64,000 nucleotides of DNA. Source: Paulownia fortunei (Eukaryota; Streptophyta; Magnoliopsida; Lamiales; Paulowniaceae). The stretch lies in assembly GCA_019321725.1 (NCBI GenBank), contig CM033110.1:22437210-22501209 (forward strand). Direction: 5' to 3'. Below are positions 52,354 through 63,736 of the stretch, piece after piece. Position numbers and translations under genes: made by a program. Each line of letters starts with the position of its first letter. Within the stretch, counting starts at the first letter, position 1. The notes under the pieces were generated by a model. The model was not told the origin of the DNA and did no database searches. It saw nothing but the letters and a program-made list of their open reading frames with translations.

Positions 52354-53193
52354 TTAATAAAGCTACCTACGGTTGCATAACTAATTACCAAAAATAAAAC
52401 ATAAAACTGACACCTATAGACTTCATATGATCAATAAAAGCTCTGAACCGTGTTGATAAAAACAGCCCACTTGAACGGCCGAATGAGATCATTTTCAAAT
52501 GGAATTGCCATGTAGAATTTTACTAAAGATAATTATCAAGTTACGGTTATGTTAAAGTACTAGATTGTTCCTCTGGAATTACTTCTCATTAATTCTGGAT
52601 TTCATATTGTGTAAATACAGCCATACTGTAAATAATTTACACTCATTATTTTGTTACAGCCCTTAAGCCAAAAACCACATGATTATCAATTTTAATTAAC
52701 TACAATATGAAAAACAAAAAACCATTAATGCAATTAAAATCACATGCTTAACGGCATTTTAAACTGGCAAACTAAAGCGTCAGCATCCTTGATAGTACGG
52801 TGAATATTTCTGCAATAAGTGAGAATCAGACTTGCATAAACCAAACAGCTTTCTTTCATCAGGGGCTATTAAACTATTAAATTTTGGATAACATGATAAA
52901 AAATAACATGTTATGTTCATCTTTATTGTATCCATGGATGCCTTCATCTTTAAAGAGTAAACATTGAACTCTGTGTCTCGAAAGTAATAGACAAAGCACT
53001 GATTACAGCTTAATTATTTTCACTAATCAGAACATGTTACAGAAAACAGCAAAAGCAGATGGGCAAAATCAGAATAAATCGACCCGGCCCAATATGCTGT
53101 GTGGCTACTGGATTCATACCATCAAATGAAGGAAAACCTGATATGTTGAGAAAAGAACCAAGCCAAAAATGCCACTTGGAAGTGAAAAGGAAC

Positions 53194-56100
53194 CTAGTAG
53201 CGGAGCCAGTAGGTCCTGCGCCTGAACCAGTTGTAGTCCGGCAAGCCCTGGATGGGCCCCACAGCAGTAATCGCAACATCCTGCATAGACAGCACAGCAG
53301 CAAATATAATTTAGAATCTATTGAGAACCAGTTAACAAGATTTTTTAAACACTATCCACCGTTGAAAGTACATCTTACTCTATCAAATATAAATCTGTTT
53401 GCAACGCGTTTGACAGTGCTGGCATCTACAGAATCTATCCTGGCAAACAGTTCAGCATATGGGATCCTTCTACCATATGTAAGCAACTGCAACCATGAAG
53501 AATCAAATTAAAAAAGGAACAGCTAATTTACCAGACAACAAGACCAAATTCATTTATCAGTTAAAAAATTAATGAAAGAATCTCCAGGTTCCAAATTTTG
53601 TTAAATAATCTCATTCTCAAGCATCTTATTCACATATTTGGAGAAATATATGTATATTAAAAGTTACAAGCCTTCGGTGATCAAGCTCCGAATTTCATCC
53701 ATCCTCCATTGAGTTCAAGGACAACTCACCACATAGCAAAAACTGCCATGGGCCAATCGTCAAATTTTTATAATTGGACGGCCATGACTGGCAAGGTGCT
53801 GAAAGTTAATCTCTTCAGATTATTGCTGTGCAATTCCTCATCATACTCGTTAACAATTACTAATGTTATTGTTTCATTCATCTGGCTAACAGTGTTGGAG
53901 GATGATTGCTACACTAGTTCTCTTAAATGTTTGACCAGAAATTCAAGCAAACTTCAAATACTTGCTGGAAAAGATGGAGACAAAGATCAGGAGCTACAAT
54001 ACATCAAGCAACTTCAATTAATCACTCCATTTGCGTAACACGGATTATGACCTATGAGCGCGGCCAGATTATGAAATGAACAGGAGACCCTAATGCTGAT
54101 GCAATATCCATCCAATGACCAATAAAGCATTTGAGAAAAATAGCATTGGCAGACTTGAGACATTCAATTGGAGTTACACAGATCTCAAATGAAACATATT
54201 ACAAACAGTAGAGTTTTATCTCACTACTCTGCTAAATTATCAACAGAATATTCCATTTTGCGAGCACAATCCCCCATCCCCCAAAAGAATTAAAAATAAA
54301 AAAGTGGGGGAAAGAAACAGATATAAAACTCAGTGTACGAAAAAGAAGAATACACATTAAAAAGAAGAGCCAAGATTAAATTCGTCAATAGGAATATATA
54401 TGTGTGTATGCATGTGTGTGCACACGCACCAATTGATTATGCATGTGTATCCAAATAAAATATTTAATTCCTATTCCTAGATACCAAATCATACCTGCCG
54501 TCCAATATCTTCTGCAACAGGACTTGTTCCATCAATGTGAAGCAGCAGAGAAGATTTCAACTGCAAGTGACCACATACGTGAGTTAAATTATGCATGAAT
54601 AAACAAACAATTAATTCAGATCATATATGAAGTTCATACAACCCACGTACACTATTATGACCACCCAAAGATAGTTACAGAAATATGTTCCAAGAAAAAC
54701 TGATTGGTAATCACTTAATACAAATACCTCAGGACAAGTAGAACAACTCGATACCATTATTTAAATAAACTACCTGGTTACGAGCACGAATCACATCGGT
54801 CTCTGATACTCGATAACATAGCTTGGTTATCTCATACATAATTGCATAGGCCAAATCATCCAAGCAATCAGGCTGCAAACATAATGCAAAATAAAACAAT
54901 CATAATCACACTAAATAAAGATGATTAAATAATTCCAGACACAGCAGTGCACCCCCCATTCCCCAAAACAAAAAGGTAAAAAATCATTGGTTCCGTAGAG
55001 GCAAAGAACCGAGTGAAAGCCAGGGTAACTTGTGCAGTTAAATTGCCAAAAAACCATCACAGTAAAAACTTCAGCACAAACAAGTACCAAACAATTGCCA
55101 TTCGCACTCTTAAAATTGCAATCTTAGAAGCTTTGCCGAGCCTTATGGAATGTATCTCCTAGTAAGATGTTTCAGGAACTAAAAAAATTCCAATTCAGGC
55201 ACTTCTAGAGCTGATTGCTTTGTGAATGAATTTTTGAACTCTCACAATCGATCTACAAACTGATAACTCATAAACCAGAATTTCAAAGCAAAAAATTTAT
55301 ATAAATCCAGCAAATTGCAGAAAGTTGGGTTCTCTGGAGAGGGGGGGGGGGGGGGGGGGGGTTGTTGTGTGTGGTTATCATGTACACTTAGTTCTTTACT
55401 ATTGGTACCAATTCAAATAAAAAGTTCCATTCCCCTCTTATCCAAAGTGGGGAGCCCACCTTAGCAACAGCATAAACGCCGAATAAACCAGTGTCTTTGT
55501 AGTTGGTATTGAAAGCCATCATGCTCTCTGCTATTTCATTGATGCCAACCCTCTGTGCAAGCTCAGAACTGTACAGATTCCAAACCCAGTTAATGCATGT
55601 GGGGACAAGTAAAGCACATACAATATATCAGATAAACTATCGGGATGTAATGTGGCAAAAACTGACCCCATATGCTTTCCACCACCAGCATTTTTATTCC
55701 AAGAACCCAACATAGACTGCATGACCATTAAAGCAATTGAATCTGGATCTGTCCAAGAGGCCCCTTCAAAAGCAACCGCGAATTGGGCAAGAGGAATATC
55801 GTCATCAAGCATCCTAATCTATATTTTCACAATATAAGTAAAACATGAGTTATGGCCTACAATATCTTCAAGCATTATTACACCCATGGTTATCATAATG
55901 CATTCAAATCACATAAGCATACCTCTGAGCCTGTGAATATTGCAGGTTCTTTAGCAACCAACTCAGAAACTGTTGTTTGATCTGTTGACAACTTCGTAAA
56001 TAACTTCTTCACTTGCTCAACAATATCTTCATGCTTAACAGCACCAGAGGCAGCAACTACCTATAACAGAAGCCATGACAACAAAAAGAGCAAATGAGTA

Positions 56101-57891
56101 AAAAGGAAGAAAATCAAATAAGGCACACAAGCAACCATGCACACAAACTAGCTGCACTCCAATGGAGAAAAGCATAATTATTGCTGTAAATACCATTCTA
56201 GGACCAGTGTAGTGACTTTTTATGTATTTTTGTAGATGTTCTCTGCCGATTATCTTGATATTTTCAGCAGGTCCAAGTATTGTTCTACCCAGAGGCGTGT
56301 ACTGGAATGCAGTGGCATGTAAGTGATCAAATATAACTTCTTCTGTTTGTCCTTCGACCTACAATCAGTTAAGAACATAGAAAACAGTGAGCATGGTAAA
56401 TCAAAATTACTAGATAGTTTACAAAAGCAAGGGAACAACAAATAAATCATGTGGCAACAGGAGTTGATTTTAAACAAATCAAGAGTTTAATCCATCTGAT
56501 TTGGAGTACAGACTAAATTCTAACAAAACTTCTGTCTAGCAGCATGGTGACCGCAATATGGTTTGAGAAGAGAGCTGGGATTTATTGAATTGACATAAAG
56601 ACATGCCTTCAGAACAGAATACACCAAAGAAAATCTGATATATTTTTCTTGATGTAAACCATCATTTGATATGAAAAAGAACTAAGAATTAGGATGATAC
56701 TATAATGCCTAATTGCACTTCCTACCAAGCATCCCAGATTTCCTGTCTCTTAACTCCAAAGTCCAAACCCACAAAAACCCATTAGATATATTGCATGCCT
56801 GAAGAAAAACTAGAAACAAGTAGAAACAACTTACATCAAATGCTTTAATTAAAAATAAAAACCAAACATATCCCAAAATTAGCATTGCCAAAGGAACATG
56901 CCATAACCAATAGCTGAAAATTAGAAAATTCAATCAGAAAACCTCCCCATACCTAACTCAAAAATCAATTAAAAAAAAATCCTTACCACCAAAAATTCAA
57001 GATTAGCCCTAAGCTACTATCTTTCTCTCCCAGAAGCAAAAATCAACCAAATAGAGACAAGCTTTCTTCACAAACACAAACACAAACACAAAAACAAACC
57101 AAGAACGCCACAATCTTTGTCCATCATACATGAGTCAACAATCAAGCAACAACCTTTACTCTAAAAAAATTAAAATCACTTGATGAAAATTAACAATTCA
57201 TCCAACGCAAAAATTTAGAATTCAAATCCGATACCTCCTCCATCTCGCGGAGAATAACATCCCTCTCCCGAATAATCCTCTGCTCATCGAACCTTGAATT
57301 CTGTAAAATATCAGACAAAATATCCAGCGCACGAGGCACGTCCTTATCCATTACCTTAGCGTAATACGTCGTCTGCTCTCTGGAAGTGTACGCATTCAGA
57401 TGACCCCCCATGTTCTCAATCTCCTCCTCCAATTCCCTCGCGTTTCTCCTCTCCGTGCCCTTAAATATCATATGTTCCAAAAAATGTGCAGTGCCGTTGG
57501 ATTCTTCAGTTTCAAACCTCGATCCAGCGTCAATGAAGACACCCACGGTGGCCGTTTTTGAAGCGAGAGTCGACTCGGTGGCGATTCGGAGGCCGTTCGG
57601 GAGAGTCGTGACTCGGGTTAGCGGAGCGGAGAGAATTTCGGTGTGAGAATCTACGGTTGGGTGAGGGGAATTATGCTGGAGAAAGCGAGGGTCGGGGTCT
57701 TCCAGTTTTTTCAGCTTCTCTTTGACAGATTCAGCTAATCGGTCGTAGATCATGGCGGTTGGGGGCGGAGGAGAGGGAAGGGTGGCGGCTGGGGAGGGGG
57801 CGACGGCGGTGGAGAGGGAATGGCGGGAGGTGAAGGCGTGGATGGGTTTTCGGGCGCGGCGGGTGAGGTTGATTAGGTGGCGGATCGTCAT
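53194..57891 (-). CDS. MPPB: Mitochondrial processing peptidase subunit beta (complex III core 1)
   Basis: Complete 526-residue model, 9 exons in transcript order: 57891-57235, 56358-56194, 56060-55923, 55818-55667, 55568-55460, 54872-54774, 54560-54495, 53486-53379, 53280-53194; all phases agree. This M16 (pitrilysin family) zinc peptidase removes presequences from imported mitochondrial precursors. In plants MPP is built into the cytochrome bc1 complex on the matrix side. The N terminus ([13 protein letters not shown], then [10 protein letters not shown]) is rich in Arg, Ser and Thr and lacks acidic residues, as expected of a matrix presequence. The zinc motif HxxEH is intact (H136, E139, H140), and E216 sits 76 residues after H140 as the third ligand, so this is the catalytic beta subunit rather than alpha. 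The alpha-type glycine-rich loop is not expected. C-terminal motifs [26 protein letters not shown] and [14 protein letters not shown] are characteristic. A G21 tract sits in intron 5. Confidence 0.96.
55341..55361. repeat. Uninterrupted 21-base G homopolymer
   Basis: Twenty-one consecutive G residues on the plus strand, preceded by gaga, lie in intron 5 of the minus-strand MPP-beta gene, so the pre-mRNA carries a C run. Homopolymers of this length are also error-prone in sequencing, so the exact count is uncertain. Confidence 0.85.
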
Positions 57892-57935
57892 GATTGCGGC
57901 GGCTCTGGTGGTGGAATTTCTGGTGTGTGATGGAC

Positions 57936-57943
57936 TAGGGTTT
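57936..57943. promoter_or_regulatory. Telo-box in the MPP-beta leader
   Basis: Plus-strand tagggttt reads AAACCCTA on the coding strand of MPP-beta, about 45 bases upstream of its start codon, probably in the 5' UTR. It matches the telo-box motif common at plant housekeeping promoters. Confidence 0.5.
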
Positions 57944-58562
57944 GATCGGAGAGATGAGATGAGTGGAACTGAGGACGAAGAGAGACTTACGAGGTAGCCA
58001 CTTACTGAAGTCTGTGGTTCATAATCTGGAGCTCAACACGGCGCCGTCCTGAGTTTACCAGTTCACCTTCCACTCGCTGATATTTTAGTTTCTTGTTGAA
58101 AAAAACAAAAAATAGGTCATCTCATTTTAATTTTTTTTTAATCTTTTTTTTTTTTTTTTTTTTTTGAGAGGGAAAGTGGAAAAATAACTTACTTTATACA
58201 TGGTACCATTTTGATTTCAAGTTGTTTGATATGAATCAAAAATAAATAAATTTTAATATTTTTTACGATAAAAATAAAGCGAGAATGAAGATTATTTTTT
58301 TAATTTTACTAATTTATTTTATTTTATTTTATTTTTATTTAAATAATGAATAAATTAATTATTAAATCTTTTAAAATTATTAATAATCAACTAATATATT
58401 ATGCTTGAAACTTTTCTAATTAGTAAGTGCCACTAATTTTTTTCTGTTTTTTTTTGGCTAGGGATGACACTCCTAGGGCAATATAAACATATATATAATT
58501 TATTTTAGTGGGAGATAGAAATAAATATGATAGAATAGAGTTGGGGAACTTTCATTCATGGA

Positions 58563-58793
58563 TAAAATAAAATTTAGGATTTTTATACTTTTAAATTTTA
58601 AACGTCTATTTTCCACCCAATATTGGATGGTTCACAAATTTGGATTTTGGTTTCAAATAGGTTACTTAGACGCCCTATTATACATCCCATTTCAATTATT
58701 ATTTCAAATCAAATAAATAATATTTCTTATACACTCACTTAAGCTTCCATTTTTGTTATACATTCGTTTTTCATTCTAACCAAACGAACTCTT
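58563..58793 (-). mobile_element. Partial inverted copy of the 59150-59730 element
   Basis: Read on the minus strand, this stretch aligns with the left ~210 bp of the element at 59150. Shared landmarks are accaaacga near 58780, cttatacac near 58726, ttatttcaaatcaaataa near 58698, tttccacccaat near 58610 and aggatttttata near 58575. It is truncated at its left edge. Together with the other copy it forms an imperfect inverted repeat with arms of ~200 bp and a ~360-bp spacer. Confidence 0.65.
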
Positions 58794-59149
58794 CATTATT
58801 TAAATATAATTTATACAATTTTAAAGTACTTTAAAAATGTATATAGAGAAAAATAAAAAATATGGGACACCCTTATTCAATGTTTCCCTTTTAGTAAATG
58901 CATTTTCCGATATTCAACTTTTTAAATTCCAATTGAAAAAGAAAAAAGTTTGTGTAATGAACTACGCAATCACTTTCTTCCTAGTTTATCTCTACCATCT
59001 TCACATCTCTTCATTTAATTTCAATCATTTTCAGAATTGCCAATTGGAATTGGTTTGCAACTCGTTGAATTTATATAACTTAAGTATGGATATTTCGATC
59101 TTTAGATTTTTATTTTACTATTTTTTATTCAATAATTTTCATCGAAGAT

Positions 59150-59730
59150 TTAACTAAGAATTTGTTTGATTATGGTAAAAAATGAATGTATAAAAGAAAT
59201 GAAAATGGGTGTATAAGAAAAAAAGAATTATTTGATTTGAAATAATACTGAAGGGGAGGTAAAATAGAATGTATATAAAATACTTCTAAGACCCAATTTT
59301 GTTTCCGTCCAAAAGATTGGGTGGAAAAATAAAAATATAAAATTAAAAAAATATAAAAATCCTCAATTTTACTTTTATTTACAATGTTATCCATAATATA
59401 ATTTTACGGTCAACTTGATTTTATCATTTTCACCTTATCTTAGCTTACATTTTCTCCCCACAAAAATAAATATTATATATGTTTGTCTTTTCCTTATTAT
59501 GGAGGCATCGTCCTTAGTAAAGAGAGAAAAAAAATACTAATGGCACTATTACTATCGCTAATCAAACGAGTTACAACACATAAAAGGCTTTTATAATAAT
59601 TCATAAATGTTTGAGATTTATTTTTTATTGGGGCATAGAAAACAATTTGAAAGTCCCACCTAAAATAAGTTTTACTTCCCTTTTTTCTTTTACTTTTCAT
59701 TTCTGCTCGTTTAACCAAACGAGGCCTTAG
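59150..59730 (+). mobile_element. hAT-like non-autonomous TIR element with target duplication
   Basis: The 7-bp sequence cgaagat occurs directly before (59143-59149) and directly after (59731-59737) this 581-bp block. The ends are inverted repeats: ctaagaatttgtttgatta at the left (from 59154) and, complemented, ctaaggcctcgtttggtta at the right, matching at about 14 of 19 positions. The ends and a 7-8 bp duplication fit hAT-superfamily MITEs. It encodes no transposase. A diverged relative lies at 4680-5288 and an inverted partial one at 58563-58793. Confidence 0.7.
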
Positions 59731-60173
59731 CGAAGATGATGAATGGGAAATGACTTGAAAGCATGTTGTATGTGATTTTTATTTATCTTTTGTCTAACTT
59801 CATTTAAATATATGTTAAGTATAGTATTTTAATAATTATTTATTTTAGATAAAATATTACTCCAAATAATATTTTTGGCTAGTTTTTTTTTTTTTTGAGG
59901 TAAAACTAACTACCACAAAATTTTATTAATATAACATAAACAATATCGAGTATACTTTTAATATTATTCGTATTACAATGAAGGACAATGCAAAAACAAT
60001 AAAAATTAAATATTTATAAAAAAAAATATTCTTTACTATTATAATTTATAGGGTCAAACAGTTCTTATAAAAAGTGAATCAATATCCAAAGCAAGTCCAA
60101 ATTTAGTATTTTGTTTTTGGTTTATTATGAAAAAGAATAAAACAATTCAATGTTGGGTCAACGAACAACTATT

Positions 60174-60303
60174 GGCCCAATAAAAATTTCCAAAACGGGC
60201 CAAAGCCCACAAGGAAGCCTCTAACCCTCAAAACAGGGCCGCTACTTGCACAGGCCGACTGCTATATAAAATCTCGCAATAACCCTAGCTCGCAAAACCC
60301 TAG
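60174..60303 (+). promoter_or_regulatory. RPS19 promoter: site II motifs, TATA box and telo-boxes
   Basis: Site II-type elements (ggccca at 60174-60179 and gccca at 60205-60209, with gggcca just before) precede a TATA box (tatataa, 60263-60269). Two telo-box-like sequences (taaccctag near 60280 and aaaccctag near 60296) follow it. This combination is the known signature of plant ribosomal protein and other growth-linked genes, where TCP factors bind site II. The start codon is ~120 bases downstream of the TATA. Confidence 0.75.
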
Positions 60304-60389
60304 CGTCTGCCACTGCTGCTTTGCAACTCTCATCGTTAAGAGAGGTGGTCTAGTGAGCTGCCTGCACTTGATTCCGGATCTCTTCACCA

Positions 60390-61965
60390 ATGGCGACTGC
60401 GAGAACTGTGAAAGATGTCTCTCCTCACGAGTTCGTGAAATCCTACGCCGCTCACCTCAAGCGCTCCGGCAAGGTGAAACATTTTTGCGGATTTATTCTT
60501 CTATGTTGTGGAGTTTTTAAATTTCTTTTTCTCGGCCAGTTGATTAGATTTCTTTTTGGTAGGAAAATGCGTGTTATGATTCTTTTTGAGGTGGGATATG
60601 TAAATAGCTTGTGTTAGGGCTAGTTGAAACCATTTGAAGTAGGTTGCACTGCTTGTGTCAAGTGCGTTTGTTGTTTGATTTATGGTATTGTGTATTGTTG
60701 TAGCGAGTGATTTTGGACGGTAATTGTAATCACTTTAATGGAGTATAGGAAGGTGATGAATGAATATTTAGTTGTTGAGAATTGTTGTTATTATTAATTG
60801 GTGTTTTTTTATGATTTAACCCTTCCGAAAAAATAAAAAATGAAACGAAAAATGGAACTACTTTGTCATAATTTGATTATGGGATGATTGGATGATGAAT
60901 ATTAAATAATTATGTTTCATTTTACCATTTTATGGACCCCCAACAAGAATTTCGAATACTAAAGGGGGAAATGAGTTTACTCCTTTTGAGTTCCATATTT
61001 ATTTATTTTTCCATTTCGTCTGAACAACAGATGGAGCTACCTGAGTGGACTGATATTGTGAAAACTGGAGTGCTGAAAGAACTTGCTCCCTATGATCCTG
61101 ACTGGTACTACATCAGGGCCGGTAATCCACTATTTTCCTTCTCTTTCTTTTGTTGTATATATGTATGTTTTGTAGCTGTTGTGGCTGATCAGCTTGTTTG
61201 TTTTATCATATTTAACCTCACCACCACAAAATTCTCTTAGTTTTGGTAATTCTTCACTCTTGTTCCTAACTTGTGGAGTATTAGATTCTCGTACCTGGTG
61301 TATATATTAGCTAAAAAATAACATATTACTTTTGTTAGTACCATCTTATATTGGCATCTTCGCAAGATCTTATTGTTTCTAGTATAACTCAGTATGTTGC
61401 ATGTCATGATGAAATGCAATTTCAAGAATAAGTTGTTTTTGGATGTTGCAGCCTCCATGGCTAGGAAGATATATTTGAGGGGAGGTATTGGTGTTGGTGC
61501 CTTTCGGAGGATTTATGGTGGAAGCAAAAGGAATGGAAGTCGTCCACCTCATTTTGGCAAAAGCAGTGGGTCTGTTGCTCGTAACATTCTTCAACAGTTG
61601 CAGAAGATGAGCATCATTGAGGTGGATACAAGGGGGTTAGTTCACAATCACTTACGTTGAATAATGTTTTGTGTACTTGTTGACTTGTCAGAAAGGCCTG
61701 TCACATTAAGCACACTGAGCACAATAAACTAACTAGGTAGAGAAACACCTTATCTTCATGAACTTTTGGATGTCATCTTTGCTGCACCTGCCTATTTTTT
61801 TCCTTGCTGACGGTAGCCTGTAAAACTCCCCTCATTTGAAACTGGATATGCTGTTTTCTTACAAGTTACATTCACTGCTTGTTTTACAGTGGAAGAAGAA
61901 TCACATCCAGTGGCCAACGGGATCTCGACCAAGTTGCTGGAAGAATTGTTGTCGTTGCACCATAG
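60390..61965 (+). CDS. RPS19: 40S ribosomal protein S19 (eS19)
   Basis: Complete 144-residue model, four exons: 60390-60473, 61031-61121, 61452-61635, 61890-61965; phases agree. eS19 is a component of the cytosolic small ribosomal subunit, needed for 18S rRNA 3' maturation and 40S assembly. The translation begins [20 protein letters not shown], continues through [11 protein letters not shown] and [19 protein letters not shown], has the family-defining [12 protein letters not shown], then the basic [11 protein letters not shown] and the final [12 protein letters not shown]. Length is as usual for the family (about 143-145 residues). The ATG context (caccaatggcg) is good. The upstream site II, TATA and telo-box array is typical for this class. 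It is divergent from MPP-beta and convergent with the TPX2-like gene. Confidence 0.97.
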
Positions 61966-63286
61966 ATTAGTTGTTAGGCTTGTGTTTTAGCTTGTTGAGA
62001 ACTTTATCAGAAGAAATATTTGAACAATTTTTTGGTTGAGAATGTTTCATGTTTTGACGGTCTAATTTTGGGTTATATTTTGATATGATTGAACAATCTT
62101 CGGGTTATATTTTGATGTGTGATTTAGTTACTAGTAATGGATGACTGCCTGCCTATTCTTGTTGAGTTGGCTGGATAATACCTGCCTTCTCCATTGTGAA
62201 AGGATTAGTTTGTCAGCTTGTATCGCGGAAATAGTAAAACGATACTAAATTTCATCTTTAGGGAGCTGTAAAACGTTATGCTTTGTGTTGCCTCTTATCT
62301 GGTGACTATTATGGCTATTAGCATAAAAGTTGATTGCTGCTGCAATTAAGTGTTCATGAAGGTTGGATTGCCCCCTCACGAAAACAAGTGAGTTGATATG
62401 AATGATATATGTGCTCCTTCGGTCTGTATTTTTGTTACCTCCGCTCCGAAAAGTTGAGTGGTCAATTAATGCTAGAAAGTAGTAAGAGTCGTGGTATGTC
62501 TGACTTTTAATTAGGATTTTGGTGGGGATAATAAAAAGGAAATGCTGAAGCATGAACGCTAAATTGCATCGTGTTTCTCTTTTGCATATTTCGTATAATT
62601 TTTAAAAAAATTGGGTATAATGAAACTTGAATAGCAAAAATATATATGCATTATAATTATACTAGTATTTCTGTTGTATTTTCTATTAAAACTAAACGAA
62701 GATTTTTTTTGTTTAACCTCTCTCGCAGTAAAATCTTGATGTCCAAACTAATGATATAAAATATGTAACTGGCTCATCATATAATCAGATCCCAGAAACC
62801 ATGAAAACCATGGCCATGACGAGAATGCGCACATAAAAAAGCAGCAGAAAGGTTAAATACGGGTTAAAAGTTGCTATAAGTTTGATAATTATTTCAAGTC
62901 CCCAGCAGATGGCTACGGGTTAAAAGTTGCTATATGATAATTATTTCAAGTTCCCAGCAGATAGCCTCTTTAAGATTCGCCATGCCAAAAAGAGCTACTA
63001 ATGTAATTTGGTCCTCTATGCCTTGAAACAAGTTGCCTTTAGAAGGTGGTAAAACTGATTAGCTGAAATAACTAAGTTGGATGATCCAAAAGCTGCAAAA
63101 AAGGGAAACACAAATGCAAGAAAGAGGATATTCTCATTAACACGGCACGCCATTGTGCCAGCAGAACATTTTGTGTATCCAAAAATTGCAAAGTCTCTCA
63201 CAAATTATTGCAACATACACAAATGCAAAAATGAAAAAAACAAAAAATGATGCAAAGTGAGATTCACACCACCATCCATAAACCGT
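61966..63286. other. Intergenic region between convergent RPS19 and TPX2-like genes
   Basis: The left ~200 bases should be the RPS19 3' UTR. At 62413-62455 a stretch (gctccttcggtctgtat, acctccgctccgaaaag) vaguely recalls decayed MITE ends. A 56-bp tandem duplication lies at 62858-62965. No gene is seen on either strand. Confidence 0.65.
62858..62965. repeat. 56-bp tandem duplication
   Basis: The unit tacgggttaaaagttgctat starts at 62858 and 62914. The remainder (gataattatttcaagt, cccagcagat) matches too, with a 4-base deletion in the second copy. Confidence 0.9.
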
Positions 63287-63736
63287 TCACTGCTGTTGTG
63301 TGTACAAGTCATCCAATGACAGGTAACATTTGATCTTCTTGTGTTGTGGTATATGGTAATGGAACTTCGGTTCTTTTGGTACAGTGGGGTGCTTCATAGA
63401 CCTGATCAATGGAAGACAGATTACAATGTCAGATATAGTTAGTTGTTCTTTAATTCTATAGTGCAACTTAGTTTATTAAACATAATAGAAAGTGAGCCTT
63501 ACCTTCTGGGGAGGAAGGGCCTGTCAAAATATGGCATGGGTTGAGCTTTTGGAACAAGCTCCTTCCTCAGTCTCTTGATTTCTTCTTCTTCTGCCAGCTG
63601 CAAAAGCCAACATATTTTGAAGAATCCAGGATAATAACATCGTGTTGATTCAGAAAGTTTTTCAAGTGTAATTTACCTTTTGCTGTCTCTCTCTTTCCAT
63701 CCGGTACTGTTCAATTAGGTTCAATTTCATGGCAAC
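63287..63736 (-). CDS. TPX2-family microtubule-associated protein, 3' end only
   Basis: Three last exons are visible in transcript order: 63736-63677, 63597-63503, 63401-63287; the gene continues upstream past the right edge of the window. They encode VAMKLNLIEQYRMERERQQK, then LAEEEEIKRLRKELVPKAQP followed by MPYFDRPFLPRRSMKHPTVP, ending ...QHKKIKCYLSLDDLYTQQQ. The LRKELVPKAQPMPYFD core and the coiled, charged stretch before it define the TPX2 C-terminal domain, which binds microtubules. TPX2-like (TPXL) proteins act on spindle and cortical microtubules, and some activate Aurora kinase. I cannot see the N terminus, so Aurora-binding motifs are untested. It converges with RPS19. Confidence 0.85.

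Larger units (their letters stand above)
51191..53193. other. Intergenic region between convergent SCC2 and MPP-beta
   Basis: The left part should hold the SCC2 3' UTR (to perhaps 51600) and the right part the MPP-beta 3' UTR. Between them are a probable decayed LTR-retroelement fragment (51640-52030) and a 43-bp tandem repeat (52237-52353), listed separately. No other gene is seen. Confidence 0.7.
57990..60160. other. Intergenic region between divergent MPP-beta and RPS19
   Basis: AT-rich spacer. It holds a ~25-base T run (about 58142-58166), an inverted partial repeat copy (58563-58793), a full hAT-like element (59150-59730) and finally the RPS19 promoter. No coding region is supported; the short frames here follow the repeats. 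Confidence 0.75.

Noticed and set aside
53709..54038. 109-residue plus-strand frame
   Set aside because: It sits inside MPP-beta intron 7 on the opposite strand; no recognised domain and no codon-use support.
58837..59157. 106-residue plus-strand frame with hydrophobic stretches
   Set aside because: It lies between inverted repeat copies, is Phe/Asn/Lys-rich as expected from AT-rich DNA, and has no promoter or homology that I recognise.
63287..63401. Alternative reading of the last TPX2-like exon (VYEAPHCTKRTEV...)
   Set aside because: I first took the preceding exon as ending in phase 0. Recounting gives 95 bases (phase 2), which yields RRSMKHPTVPKEPKFH, the expected family sequence, and a stop at 63287.
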